Below are positions 50,735-63,394 of a DNA stretch of 64,000 nucleotides, piece after piece. The notes beneath the pieces were generated by a model, which worked only from the letters and a program-made list of their open reading frames with translations, did no database searches and was not told where the DNA came from. Made by a program: the position numbers and the translations under genes. Position 1 is the first letter of the stretch. Each line of letters starts with the position of its first letter. The stretch lies in the NCBI RefSeq assembly GCF_902635505.1, contig NC_045430.1:744001-808000 (forward strand), read 5' to 3'. This DNA is from Sarcophilus harrisii (lineage: Eukaryota; Chordata; Mammalia; Dasyuromorphia; Dasyuridae).

Positions 50735-51860
50735 CTTTATTTTTTTATTAGTATTAAAGCTTTTGATTTTCAAAACATGCATAGGTAATTTCCTCTCTCT
50801 CTCCCTCCCTCCCTTCCTCTTTCCTGAGGCAATTCAGGTTAAGTGACTTGCCCAGGGTCACAGAGCTACGAAGTGCTAAGTGTCTAAGGTCACATTTGAA
50901 CTTAGGTCCTCCTGACTTTAGCACTCATGCTCTGTCCACTGTACCACCTAACTGCCCCCTGAATAAATATTTTTCAACCCTCAACTTTTCAGAATCTTGT
51001 GTCCAATTTTTCCCCTCCTTTCTCCTTATCTCTTTCCCTAGATTGCAAATAACCCAGTGTATATTAAACATTTACAATCCTTCTATATATATTTTCAAAT
51101 ATCATGCTGCACAAAGGAAATCAGATCAAAAAGGAAAAAAAAATGAGAAAGAAAACAAAATGAAAGTAAACAGAATGAAAATACTATGTTGTGATCCACA
51201 CTCAGTCTCCTCAGTCCTCTCTCTGGGTGTAGATGGCTTAAATCATCTCCTTGTTGAAAAGAGCCCTGTCCATCAGGATTGATCATTGTATAATCTTGTT
51301 GTTGCCATGTGCAATGATCTCCTAATTCTACTCACTTCACTCAGGATCCAGACAACTTCCAAAGAAAATTTGTTTTAATCGGAAGTTTTCGGGGGTGATA
51401 GCTAAATTGTCACTTGTATTTCTTTCTTGTATAAAAACTTCATATTCCATATCAAGTTTATAATCTTTGAGATATATATATTACACAAGTGTTAAGTTTT
51501 GTTTTGTCAAGTTATGATTTTAAAACTTACAAATTGCATAGTAGAAATCAGTATTACCTTATACAAACATCCCCTCCAATACTGGTTATTATCGTTTCCT
51601 GTTATCTTGGCCAATCTCAGAGTTGTCTTAATTTGCATTTCTCTAATCATAGTGATTTCGAGCACCTTTTCATATGACTAGAAATGGTTTTAATTTCTTT
51701 ACTTGAAAGTTGTTTGTTCATATCTTTTGTCCATTTATCAATTGGAGAATGGATGAATTGTTATAAATTTGAGTCAGTTCTCTATATATTTTAGAAATGA
51801 GGCCTTTATCAGAACCTTTGGATATAAAAATGTTTTCCTAGTTTATTGAAGCTGCAATTG
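50735..51860 (-). mobile_element. 5'-truncated L1, minus strand
   Basis: A T-rich start and tttcaaaacatgcataggta, then (after a nested SINE) the reversed 3' UTR and end of ORF2: aaatcatctccttgttgaaa, gcaatgatctcctaattcta, ttggccaatctcagagttgt, caattggagaatggatgaat. An internal portion appears deleted between 51350 and 51560. It ends near gtttattgaagctg. Confidence 0.8.
50820..50965 (-). mobile_element. tRNA-derived marsupial SINE inside L1
   Basis: Read on the minus strand it is the familiar order ggcagttaggtggtacagtg, gacagagcatgagtgc, tcaggaggacctaagttcaa, ctctgtgaccctgggcaagt, cttaacctgaattgcctc. The A and B boxes of an RNA polymerase III promoter are recognisable (gtggtacagtgg; gttcaaatg). 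It splits the L1 3' UTR, so it inserted later than the L1. Confidence 0.85.
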
Positions 51861-54800
51861 GAAAAAAAAAAAAACGGACAGTAATTAGCAGAAAGCAGTT
51901 CAGACACAGGCAGAAAACAGTGCAAAAAAAAAAAGTTAATAAATAGACAGGGAATTGTAACACCATTCCCTACGTCAGGCTTGCCTAGTATTGGATAAAG
52001 CAATTAATAGCTATTGTTTTGGTGATGTTATTATGCTATCTTTAGCGATTCTATCTGGAAAAAAGTGACAGTGTTCCAATGGGGACAGAAAAAACTGCCC
52101 CAGTGGGGATGTCAGTATTGGACTGTAAGTCCACGTTCTGACTATTTGTGTTCTTTATATGTTTGTCATCTCCCACAGGTGTTGCCTTTTCTTAAGTTCC
52201 TTAGCTCTCCCATTGGTGCCATCTCATGAGTAGATGGGAGAAATTTTCCTAGTCACTTATTTTGCTTTGTGCTTTAAGGCAATTTATTTTGCTTTGAAAT
52301 AATGTGTCTTTTGTTTAGTTGCTTAACAAATATAAAAGTAGAAGTTTATTATGTATTGTTTTGAATGACTACTGACCCAAAGCATTCTTTAAGTCCAGGA
52401 TAGTTTCTTTTTTCTTCCCATAAACAGGGACTTCATTAAACTACATGAAGAACATATAAATGGGTCCATTAAATACATTCAGTTCATCTTACACAAATTT
52501 ATATAGAAACTTAGTTACATGTCCTGAAACTCACTTAAATTATTTTTTCCAAGCTTACTACCAATAAAAGGTAATAAAAATCAACCACTGCTCCTGCAGA
52601 TGAACACATAGAAGATAAACAAGACTAAATAAGACCCCATTACATGGGAAATCCAAGCATGGGAAGTTCCCAAAAGTTTATAAGATTTTGAAACAAAATC
52701 TGCCTTTAGAAGTGTATTCTTTATATTTAGCTTTTTTCTTTAAGGTCCATACTTTCAGGTGTTCTGGGTTGAATCTTAAAAGCAGGCCCCAGGGAATAAA
52801 GGGATTTCAGTGGGACTATCTTTTTTTCTTTAAGTCTGGTGGTAAGTCACCTAACTTTATTCACAAAGTTCATTCTGTCCCACTTGGCTGGTTTATGTAA
52901 GTATAAAAGGTAATAAAATTCATTTTGGCAGACAACACATTCATCCCTTCCTGGAGGGGGGAATGAATAACAATGTCATGAAGTCAATAACTACTCACCA
53001 CTCGCCACTGTTGGATAGAAAATAAGATTTCACTAATAAATAAAAAGACAATATTAAAAAAATAAAATTAAGAATAAGAATTACCTGTAGGTCTCTACTG
53101 AGATAAATTACTCTCAAAGGGAAATAGGAAAGGAGCATTTGGTAAAGCTGGTGAAGGCCCAAATCTTTCATGATGGATGAAGCCTGATTTTATTCCCCTC
53201 CTTTTTTGTCCCTGCCGATAAAAATTCTATTAAAAGTGCCATTCACCTATCAAAAAGTTGGTTTTTGTTTTTCTTTTAAATCTAGGTTCGGCCTCTTTCA
53301 AAAACCATACCAAAAGGAAGATACTTAACTCATAAAGCAATCTCTTTCTATGTGAACACAGAAAAAGGAAGACTGGACAAGAAAGGATTTTCCTGTCTCT
53401 AATCAAAATTTACACAAACTATAGCAGCATTCACATAATTTGACAGCAGATGAACAAACTGGGGAGGGGACAGGAGAGTGAAATTAGTCCTTAGCACTGA
53501 GTTAACTACTAACCCCTGACAGATCTGGATCAGAGAGGCAGCCCTCTCTACTGGGGAAGGGGAAGGCTTGGAGTAGCTTCACCTGTCCCCGCCCAGAGGA
53601 ACAAATAGGGCTGCAGAAAGGATCAGATATCTGAGCAGATTATGCACAGTTAGACCATCAAGGCAGGCAAACTCCACACTTTTAGGTGCCTCATGCCAAA
53701 TTTCAAGGTCCTTTGAAATGCTGAAATACTTCATTGGGGTTACAGGAATGGAAGAACAGAAATCAGAGAGACTGCCATCCTAAGTCAGGTGTCTGATTTC
53801 TAAAACTTTTCTAAAAAAATAATTCCCCAAAACTGAGTCTGCCAGGGCAATTTTAACAAAATAAGGGATTCTAAAGCTAAAACATCCAAATTGAATCTGA
53901 ACTAGTGAGATGGGGGGTGGGGCTGAAGTGCCTAAGGCCAAGTGAATAGGACATAGGGGTTTCCCATTCTTTCAGGTATTTTGGAAAAAAAAATACCAAT
54001 TTCCCAAATGTTCTATCTCTTCCTCCCTTTTTTTTTTTTTCTCTCACAGAAAGGAATTATCAAATGACCATTCCCCATTTAAATCCCAAAAGTGAATCAA
54101 AATCCCTATACATAACAGACTAATACAGTAGCATTTCCTAAAAATTCCTCAAACATAACAGCAATAATTACACAGTTTCAACAAATCCCATCCCAAATCT
54201 TAAACACACAGTAATAGATGACCCAGGCAAGGTTTAACAGTCAGTCATCAACCATTCCCAAAGTCCCTCATATCAGTCCAAAGTACAGTAGATGCAGGAT
54301 GCAGTCCATGCTTCAGACTGTGAAGCGATAGGAGGCTTTCATTCCATGCAGAGGGTGGGTGTGCCATGCTGACAGTCAAAGCTGATCCAGGCTGATCCAG
54401 GTTCCAGAAGCAAGTCAATATCTCTAATTTGACTAAAATCTAGAACATAAACACAAATCTAACAAATAAAGATTAGATCAGTCTCAGATAGACTCAGTTC
54501 ACCAGACTGCTGCAAAATAAGAGGAGGCCAAAATAAATTGTTTCCAGTAACAGAGAGATGACCAGGCCAAATACTTAGTTGCCCAAGCATTTAGGATACA
54601 ATGATTACATATAACTAGACTGAAAATAGCAAAGCATGACATAATGGAATTGCATTAACAGTTTCTGTTGACCATTGCTCTGATCATAGAGATCAGTTAC
54701 AGAAGGAAAAAATGCAAGAACATAAGTATAACATAACATAAGCAGTCAAAACTCAACCTTCGGCACATACAGCATAAACTAACCTTAACCCAGTTTTAGT

Positions 54801-55949
54801 CCAATCAATCGTCCCAGTAACTGAGGTGAAGCTTTAAAACTCCCAAATAGCATTAACTATAAGCCCAAGAAATTTTACCCCAATAACAAATTCCATTAAT
54901 CAAATTTTGGATGACTCCTAAACAATTATTTATCATAACCTTATAGTAATAACAGAAAGAAAGTTAGTCTCAGTAAGTTCACAGCTCAGAACAATGATCA
55001 TATCTAGGTAGATGTTACATAAGTGAACATTATACATACAAATCATTTTGCTTTTAAAATACCCAATACATAGAAAAATATCCTAAATTACATTGTCCAT
55101 AACAAGAAACATTTCCAAAAGGACAAAGAAGAAACTATATGTTCAGAGGCCCTTTAAATAACCTCAGGATGACCCAATACAATCAATTTAAACTTATACA
55201 AAATACCCAATTCCACATAAAAGAATTCAAGAAGTTTCTTTTAACATAGCAATTAAACTTTTAGAAATAATCCTACCAAAGTATGGATCACATTTATGAC
55301 CATATTCCTCAACCAAGAAACCTTTTTTTTTTTTTTTTTTTAAATCAAAGAACAACTATTCAGTCAATTAACCTAAAAGTAACATGCTTACTTTAAAGCA
55401 CAGTTTGCTGCCCACCATAATCAGATAAGAAAAACGGCAGAAACACACTTAGGGGAGAGGGGAGGAGAGAATTCCATGTGGCCGCCCTTCCCCCACTCCA
55501 GCCCCCTGGAAAAAAGACTTCCCTCAGGTTCCCCACACAATGTCCTAGATGGGGATCCTTTTCAAGATTTAGCCCATCCGTTTCCCAAAATCAGGTTTCT
55601 TCCCAAATCCATCCATTTCCAATTTCCTCTTTCTCTCTAGCTACATACTTGAACAACCTCCTTAAAGAATTTACCCAACCTAGTGGCAGAAGGCAGTGGG
55701 GGTGGGTGGCTCCCTCCCCCACCTCTTCACCTACTCCCCAAAGTCTTTCTTTCAGCTTCCTAAAACCATGCAAACCTTTAATTTCTCCTACAACTCAGTT
55801 CTTCCTAAATCACCTGCATTCCTCTTTCCTTTTTCCTTCAAAAAACCTGAATAGCCCAAACCTCCACAAAACCCGCACATGTCCAGCAGAGCTGGATTTA
55901 AAGTACAACTTATGTTAACAAATAACTCAATATATTTCAGAAGGTAACA
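51861..55949. other. A-rich unassigned region, perhaps ERV-related
   Basis: About 4 kb of A- and C-rich text with few open frames, a poly-T at 55322-55343 and no family I can name. Because it joins a minus-strand retroviral element directly, part of it may be that element's remaining downstream sequence, but I see no envelope motif and no second LTR. The tract near 54300-54420 has a short doublet, gctgatccaggctgatccag. Confidence 0.35.
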
Positions 55950-58314
55950 AACTGAATCAAACGAATACAGCTGTTTTTAAAAGTTTTTGTTTTCTTAACC
56001 ACTGTGAGAGCTATTTCATTTCGGGTGGGGAAAGCTTCTGTCCACCCTGAGAAAGTAGCTACAAAACCAACAGATATTTGTAGCCAGCTGTTGACGGCTG
56101 TACCTCAATATAATCTACTTCCCATCTCTCCCCGGGGATATGTCCCTTAAACCTGATTCCCACACGAGCCTCTTTAATTCTTTTCATATTTACTCTAGCG
56201 CAAGTGTTGCATCTATATAACTTCTGATCAATTGGCTAACATCCTTTATATAATATCTGCTCAATAACTGATGCATTTTCTTTTCCCCCAAATGAGTGAA
56301 ATCATGCAAGTCCAAACAGAAACAGGGGGGAGGGGAGAGATTGCCAGAGGAAGGGAAGAAGTGGGCGAGGAGGTGGCAGCTCTTCTAGACGCTGCATCCT
56401 CAGCCCGATTTCCCACTCCTTCCGTTGTTTCACCGGATTGGTGAGCTGAACGGTGGATAATAGCGACAGAGCGGGGCAACCAGATAGAATCTAGCAAGGA
56501 AAGTATCTCTGCCTTATCCCTAATTTCCTTCCCAGAGGATGTCAATAGGCCCCTTTCTTTGTAGAGAGAGGCATGGACACGAGCCGTTGCAAAGGCATAA
56601 TGACTGTCAGTGTAAATATTAGCTGATTTACCCTTTGCAATGCGCAGTGCCTGAGTCAATGCTACAATCTCCGCTTTCTGGGCAAAAGATCCAGGGGGGA
56701 AGGAAGAAGACCATAGAGAGAGGGCTAGTTTACCACTGCTGCCCCAGAAACACGGGTGTCCCCCACAACAAAACTGCTCCCATCTGTAAAAAGAATCAAG
56801 TCAGGGTTTTTCAGCCGAATGTCAGAAAGGTCAGACCTTCCTGACTGGGACTCCTCAAGGAGCTGGAAGCAGTCATGCAGAGGAGCCGGGCCAGAACCAG
56901 GATCTGGGAGCAAGGCGGCAGGGTTCAGGGCGGACGATTTGGAGAAAGTGAGGCGAGGGTGATCTAGAAGCAGGGCCCGATAGTGGATAATGGGAGCATT
57001 AGAGAGCCATCTATCAAGGGCAGACCTGAGCAGAGCCTCAACAGAGGGAGGGGCAGAGATAGAGAGAGACTGGCCCAAGGAAAGTTTGTCAGCTTCCTTT
57101 ACCAGGAGAGCAGTCGCTGGCTATGGCCCTAAGACAGGGGGGCCATCCAGCTGCTACCGAATCTAAGCGCTTGGAGAGATATGCAACAGGCCGATGCCAG
57201 GGGCCAAGCATTTGGGTCAGGACGCCCTTCGCAATCCCCCTAGCTTCCGCCACAAAAGGTAGGGCTGGGGCCTTGGTGAGGGCGTTCCTGAGATGATCAA
57301 AGGCAGATTGTTCAGCCCAGCCTCACACAAGGGGACCCTGACCGGCTGTAGCAGAATAAAGGGGATTTGCTATCTCAGCAAAAGAGGGAATCCACAATCT
57401 ACAGTATCCAGCTGTTCCCAAGAATTCCCCACCCTGCTTTTTAGTAGTGGGGAGTTTTTAAAACTCTTAGGCAGCCTAGTCCAAGTAAGCTGCCCTGAGA
57501 ATTCCCCTCGGGGATCTATCCATTGAAAAGCCAAGAGAGGAACAAATTCCATTCACTTCCAAAATTAGTACATCAGGTTAAAAGTTTTAAAACCACTAGC
57601 AGATTTTCAAATAGCCCAATTCCCCAGTTCCTCAACCATTGTTCTTAAAACTTAACAAAGCTCTTAAATCAGCAAACAGACTAGGGGCTGTTTTCAGGAC
57701 CTCCATCCCAGAGAGAAGTTTGTTTCACCTTGAATTCCCTATTTCCCTTCCAAAATCCAAAGGGGCTTCTGTTGACATAGGGTACTGCTTAACAGAAACA
57801 GGAGAGGCAGTGGCTAGATTTTCTACCCACACCTGAGGAAAATCTGTTTGCAGCTGAGAGAGAAGAGGCAGGGAGGGAGCAGGAGAAGGCAACGCAGGGG
57901 AAGCCACTAAGATAATAGGGGCGAGAGAAAGCAACGGAGCAGAAGTCAGCACCTCAGTGCTAGCCCTACCTAGCCCCCGTGAGAAAGATTTTTCAAGCTT
58001 CTTGATGTTTTCTAAGCCTGCAACACAGGCTGAATTCTTATCTCTTACAAGCTTGCTAACTTTTAACATAGACACACAAAATGCAAAGCAAATAGACACA
58101 CACAGACACGCGTGGAGCTCCAATTTACTAAGCGCAGTTGCAACTTTGTTCTTAAAATTTTTCAACTAACAAAACAGACAGACAAATCACACAGAACATA
58201 GAACACACAGTTAACACAAACCCAGAAGATATTTTCCAGCGTCCTAGAAAACACCCGCTTCAGAATTTTTGTAGACCCGTCGGCAATATTCCGAGACCAG
58301 GTTGCTAACAACAG

Positions 58315-58391
58315 CCCAGACAGAACCAGATGGTACCCCAAAGAGGACCCAGACAGAACCAGATGGTACCCCAAAGAGGACCCAGACAGAC
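58315..58391. repeat. 33-bp tandem duplication in ERV leader
   Basis: The unit cccagacagaaccagatggt plus thirteen more bases occurs twice in perfect copies (58315-58347, 58348-58380), with a partial third (58381-58391). Confidence 0.95.
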
Positions 58392-58588
58392 TTACTCTCC
58401 CAAATGCCGAATCGATTCCGTTGTCCACCGTAGGCCGGCTGAGGCTGCTTCCTTTTCCCCAGAGGCTCTGGAGTTGTCCAGAGTGCTGATCTTTTCCTAA
58501 GGAATAGACCCAGATCCTGAGCCTCCTCAGGCCTAGGTGGAGACCGAAAGGCCTCTAATCTTCAATCCATGACTCAGTTTCCCTTTAT

Positions 58589-58606
58589 ATCTCGGTGGGA
58601 CCTCCA
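58589..58606 (-). other. Primer-binding-site-like sequence, tRNA-Thr type?
   Basis: Directly inside the 5' LTR, the minus strand reads TGGAGGTCCCACCGAGAT. It starts with TGG, as all primer sites do, and is closer to the end of threonine tRNA (about 14 of 18 by hand) than to proline or others I compared. The tRNA assignment is tentative. Confidence 0.5.
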
Positions 58607-58609
58607 AAT

Positions 58610-59169
58610 TGTAATGCCGGAGAAACTGAGGCAGGAGAGAGATTAGAGAGTTTTCAATAGTTTATTAATTGGAGAGTATAATTGACTGGACAGGACTCTC
58701 GTCTCAAATTATCCAGTCAGATAGAGATATACTGGGACCAAGGAATCCATGTTGGTCCCAGGGCTGTCATCTCAAAGAATGCAGCAAAGAATGGGTGTAT
58801 CTCAGGACCTTAAATATTCTTTAGAGACAAAGAAAGTAAAAAAGGCGCAAAAGTTCCTGTCAGAATAGGGGAGGCCATAAATCCTAAAAGCCCAGAGACA
58901 GGATGTCTGAATACCCAGAGATAAAGATGTCAGTGAGGTATCTTGGAATATTTTAGAGGGGTATTATAAATTCTTGAGGACAGGAGTTCTGCTCTCTTGT
59001 TTATCTTGCTAGCAATTTATAACCTTAGAGTAAACGGTTCCCAACCTTAATGGACCAGAGTGGGTTTTTACGACTAAGGGATTTGACAAAACAGTTAAGG
59101 AAATTGAGACAAAGGAAACTAGTTCAGGGAAACCAAGTCAGAACACTTAAAGAGAACTGTGGTATAACA
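58610..59169 (-). mobile_element. 5' LTR of the gammaretrovirus-like element
   Basis: A 560-bp LTR, TGTTATAC to GGCATTACA in its own sense, of the same family as the solo LTR at 46762-47313. The flank to its right begins gatt, a possible half of the target duplication whose partner is not found. It ends about 60 bp before the CpG-rich block, so its left-facing transcription would run away from that block. Confidence 0.87.
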
Positions 59170-59229
59170 GATTGTATATGTGCAGTCATGTAAAAACTAT
59201 TTCCTTAGTCATGTTGTGAAAGAAGAAAA

Positions 59230-60262
59230 GGTCTCTCCGTAATCTTTAAAGCGCGCACAGACACAAAACAAGGATCCCCCCTGGCCAGAGTGCTTTCCCT
59301 CCAGGCACGTTTAAATACAGCCTCCTGGTACAGACCGGCAATATCCAGGCCAGGGAAAATGATCGGGGTGACGCGGCTCGGCCCCTGCGGGTGCCAGGCA
59401 AGGACGCTCACTTTCCAAGCTCCGGGACAAGCTGACACTGGTCCTCAGACCCGGTGCAGGCCGGAGGTGACGCCATCCTAGGTCCGGGCTGCCTCCTGGC
59501 GAAGAGGGAGAGGGAGGAGACAGGCCGGGAGGGGATGTTGGCCTGGGACTGGACCCCTAAGTGGTTGGATTGTTATTGGGGCGGAGGAAGAGGAGAGAAG
59601 GGAGAAAGAGGGTAATAGGAAAGGAGGGCTGGCGACGGGGCCCCTCTGCACAATCCTATACTTCTTCCACTCCTTTTCCTTCTCCGCCTCTGGACGCCCC
59701 CTACCCCTGTATCCCACCCCCACTCCCCAATTGGAGGGGAGGAGTATTATAGAAGGAGCACCTGGAGTTTGGACGGGGGCGGGAGGGGCGGCGAGAAGGG
59801 GGGGTTGGAGAGAGAAAAAACTCCTCTCCCCCCCCCCCCCCCCCCACTCCGGGGACAGGAGATGAGAAGCAGAGAAACATTGTGAACAGGCAACTAGAAG
59901 GTGGAGAGGGGCAAGGGGGGGAGGGGGCGGGGTGGAGTGGGGAGGGGTCAGGGGAAGAAAAAGAAATCCGAAGGAGAGAACTGCAGTCCAGCTGCAGCTG
60001 TCAACAGCGTCGGTCTCCGCGCTCCGGCGGGCGGGCGTGCGTGCGTGCTCGAAGCAGCGCCAGCGCAATCAGCTCTTCGTCCCGGTTTCTCCTCCCCTTC
60101 CCCTCTGCGCCAGTGCGACCCCCCCCCCCCATTTCTCCAGCCCTTTCCTCCCCCTCTCATTTTGAAAAGCCTCTGTCCGCGTGGGCTGCGGAGGAAGGAA
60201 AACTGCAAAAGAGGCGAGAGAAGACTGGCTCCCACAACTTGAAAGAGGCGCAGTCGGCACCA
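59230..60262. promoter_or_regulatory. CpG-island-like promoter candidate
   Basis: About 1 kb of G+C-rich DNA with frequent CpG, the only such block apart from the minisatellite. It includes an inverted CCAAT box with a GC box (gttattggggcgg near 59570), a palindromic ccaattgg at 59728-59735, a TATA-like tattataga at 59745-59753, and clustered GC boxes (gggggcgggaggggcggcg near 59775). Poly-C runs lie at about 59829-59847 and 60119-60130. This order would suit rightward transcription from about 59775, but direction is not certain. No coding exon or known 5' UTR is recognised. It could drive an unidentified gene or a non-coding RNA. Confidence 0.5.
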
Positions 60263-61740
60263 GCTGATACCGTGAAGAAGGGATGAATTGGGGCCCTCAC
60301 ATCCCTTCTTTCAGATGGAGCTTTATGGCGATAATCTTGTTAATTCCCTTTCTCATTCTTTTCCGTGTCTGCTGGTGCTTTCCGTTGACATTGGTGTAGT
60401 CCCCGGGCCTCGTTTTCTTGGCTCTGCTTATTCCATTCTCCATCAGTTCCTATAAATCTTTCCATCCTTTGTATTCATCTCATAGGCCATTGTTGTTACA
60501 ACACACCGATACTCTGTTACGTTTGGGTACCAAGATTTATCCAGACATTGCTTCTACCTTGTTTCCACTTCTTTGCCTGCACAGAAAGTGTTGCTGATAA
60601 ATATTTAGGTGTGTGTGTTGGGGGGGGGGGGGATTTTCCCCCCTATCAATAGCTTTTTGGCGCTTTCAAGTCCAGGAAGTGAGTTTTTGGTTCAAAAGAC
60701 AGGAACCGTTTCGTTAGTTCACTTACACAATTCCATGTTACTTTTCAAAATGCTCTTGCCGTTCTTCAGTTCCAGCAGCAATGTATCAGTGCACCTGTCA
60801 TTCCACAATCTGAACAAGCCGAGAACTCCCACGTGATTTTGTCATCTTCCGCCAACTTGCAGGATGTAACGTGAAACCTCGGGGTTCTTTTGATACCCAT
60901 TTCTCTTCTTAGTGATTAGGGGTATTTTTCAAAACCTGTTAGTGTTGACCATTTCTCTCTTAGGGAATGTCTGTTTTATAAACACAAATACATGCATATG
61001 TGTAAACTATAAATATATATATTTTATATGTTTTGATACAAAATCTTATTAGACAAATTGAATATTAAGATTTCCCCCATTTGACCACCTTGTTTTTTAT
61101 CCTAGATTCATTCATTTTGTCTGTGCAGACGCTTTCCAATTTCATGTAATCCACACTCCCTGTTTCATCCTCTCTCATTACCCCATCTCTTCTTTGACTA
61201 AATATACTTTTCCTAACCATAGTTGTGAGAATCATATGATCTGCTTCTCATCTATATTTTCCTGATCATTCATATTAAGGTCACATATCCATTTAGAACG
61301 TATTATAGAGGTGTGGGTCTAAACTCATCGCTGCCAGATTATTTTCCAATTTTCTCTCCAATTGTTTTTGTTGTTGTTTTTGTGCATTTCTTTGCTCAAT
61401 TAATTTTATGTTTTCCAATTTATCAGACACTCACCTATTAGGACCCACTTTATCTAATTCTTTATTTTCTAGTTTATTCCATTGATCCATCTGTTTTGTT
61501 TTGTTTAGTTTTTAACAAAAACCGAAGGTTTTGAACACTACTGCCTTATGATAGGATTTGGAGGTCTGCTTGTGCCATTTCCCCTTCACATTTACCTCTT
61601 TCCATCGTTTCCTTTGGTGGTTTATTTTTGTGTTTTTCCAAAGTAATTTTGTTTATTATTTAGAAAATTCTATAAAATATCCCCATGGCAATTGGTTGCT
61701 TTTGTATCACAATGCAAATTAACTATGGAAGTATTCTTAA
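60262..61740 (-). mobile_element. Old L1, minus strand
   Basis: From gataccgtgaagaaggga it follows the older marsupial L1 3' part in reverse: cttggctctgcttattccat, tcaatagctttttgg, caatgtatcagtgcacctgt, then gcagacgctttccaatttca and actactgccttatgatagg. A G12 run is at about 60629-60641. It is the same family as 29.8-30.6 kb and has many breaks. Confidence 0.75.
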
Positions 61741-61789
61741 TGTAGTTTAACCTTAAGATCATGCAGACTTGGAAAAAACCTCAGAGTCC

Positions 61790-61990
61790 AGGTAATTCAA
61801 TTTCTTCATTTTTCCAATGAGGGACACTCACTTCCTCAACAAACCTTAAATGCCTGATATGTACCAGACAGATGCCCAAAAAAGAAAGGCCATTTCTACT
61901 CTCAAAAAACTTATAATCTCATGAGGGAAGACAACACAAAAGGGAAACTGAATGATGGTAAGGTCCAAAGGAGTGTAACAGTGTGGGAAA
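61790..61990 (+). repeat. L2/MIR-type fragment
   Basis: ttaaatgcctgatatgtacc, cagatgcccaaaaaagaaag, aacttataatctcatgaggg and aagacaacacaaaaggg follow the order of this common repeat. Confidence 0.65.
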
Positions 61991-62789
61991 TGATTATATG
62001 GGTGGTTTGAGTGCCCTTTTTCAGGGCAGATTCAGGAGGGGTTCTCCACTCTGCTGCCCTCCAATTAGAAGGATAGCAGAAATTAATGAAGTGTGATTTG
62101 GAGGGCTACTTTGATTTTGTGAGAAGAAAAAGAAGAACCTTTGTGAGAAGTGTTCTTAGACCATGGTATCCTAGTAGGAAATAAAGTGGAAAATCAAGAC
62201 GGAAACAGTCTTTTTTGCTGTCATGTCGCACTATTGAATAATTTTAAACAATCTAAAAAAAGTTAGATTTTTATATAGATTCTATTCAACTGGCTTATTG
62301 ATTTACTTTTATGAACCTGCATTTTTAAACCCAAATATATGTGTGTATATTTATACATATACATATATGCACAGAGGCATATATACATGTGTGTATGTGT
62401 TGGTGTAATTTCCCTTTGAGATGTAATTTCATTAAAAATGGAGATCTCAGATTTATGTTAACTGCAAATTTTTCACAAATGACACGTAGTTCAAACCAAG
62501 TAATGGATTAAAATTTTCAACAATTTATGTCAGAGGCTAGCTCTTTGGAGGTGCCCCATGGATTCAGTAATGATTATTTTTTCAGTCCAGTCATTCAACC
62601 AATTCTGCATCCCCCTAATTAAATTCTCATCTGTCTCATATCTGTGATCTCTCATCAGGTTTCCTTATTAGAATAGATCCCATCTCTCAGGCCTGTCAGT
62701 TACATTCACAATTTCTAATTCTAGCAGTGATTGGGTGGCTAAGACATCATATACAGAATGGGAAGACTCATCACTGTTCAGAGTGAACA

Positions 62790-63100
62790 AATCTGTTAGA
62801 AAACATTTTAAGTGCTTACTGTGTGCCAAGCAGAATATTAAGAAGCTGCAAAAGGGATATTTTGGTTCAAGGGATAGGAACATTTTAATTACTTCATTTG
62901 CATAATTCCATATTTCTTTTTTAAATGATTGTCCCATTCTCTGATTCAAGCAGCAACAATGCATTAGTGCGCCTGTCATTGCATAATCTGTCCAACCTGA
63001 GAATGGCCACACATATTGGAGATATAAAGAGAGAGAAAAGACAGTCCTGGCTCTTCAGGAACTCACAATCTATTGCTTCCGGAAGTAGAGTGCTATTTTT
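62790..63100 (+). repeat. L2/MIR-type repeat split by L1 fragment
   Basis: The repeat opens taagtgcttactgtgtgcca near 62811 and resumes gacagtcctggctcttcagg near 63040. Between them (about 62855-63000) lies a minus-strand L1 piece: attttggttcaagggatagg and gcgcctgtcattgcataatc, closely like 60690-60810. Confidence 0.6.
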
Positions 63101-63394
63101 AAAAGCTATCTCATTCACACAGAGATGAATATTATCACAATTGTGGAAAACAGGTAAGAGCTCAGTAACATAAGAATATAAGGTGAAATAACAGCTATCA
63201 CAATGCACAAATAGTCAGAACAAGCTGTTAGTTAGAATTGAACTTACCCACTGCCAAGAGTAACGACTTTGTCCTATATTATTTTAGTCAGAGGGTAAAA
63301 GAGCCTTTCTATAGAGAATCTCTATAGAGGTTATTTCTAACAAGTCAGTCAATGAGTTCATTAGGATTGAATTTGCAGGTTTCAAAGTCTTAAG

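Larger units (their letters stand above)
55950..58609 (-). mobile_element. Gammaretrovirus-like element, internal region (fossil)
   Basis: Recognisable parts on the minus strand, in order from the 5' LTR: a leader; a reverse-transcriptase region (SPVSVKQYPMSTEA near 57780; [20 protein letters not shown] near 57500); an RNase H region (LILFTDGSSF near 56780; SANIYTDSHYAFATARVHAS near 56600); and an integrase-like segment (about 55950-56280). The arrangement and motifs fit class I (gammaretrovirus-like) pol. It is broken in many places. A gag or envelope gene is not recognisable and no 3' LTR is seen. Confidence 0.85.

Noticed and set aside
55478-55918. 146-codon plus-strand frame starting MAALPPLQPPG
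   Set aside because: It is antisense to the retroviral element's direction and has no recognised motif. The Pro/Ser content reflects pyrimidine-rich DNA.
46762-59169. One 12.4-kb provirus bounded by the two related LTRs
   Set aside because: The left LTR has gatt on both sides and SMAD1-like sequence continuing to a poly-A site, not a purine tract or retroviral genes. It is better read as a solo LTR, independent of the element at 55950-59169.
59478-60286. Long open frames (up to 196 codons) on both strands of the G+C-rich block
   Set aside because: Stop-poor G+C-rich composition explains them. They have low-complexity Pro/Ser or Gly/Arg content and no known domain or splice structure.
60284-60400. 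Small frame starting MNWGPHIPSF with a hydrophobic stretch, resembling a signal peptide after the CpG island
   Set aside because: From about 60262 the sequence follows the reversed 3' part of an older L1, so the hydrophobic run is incidental.
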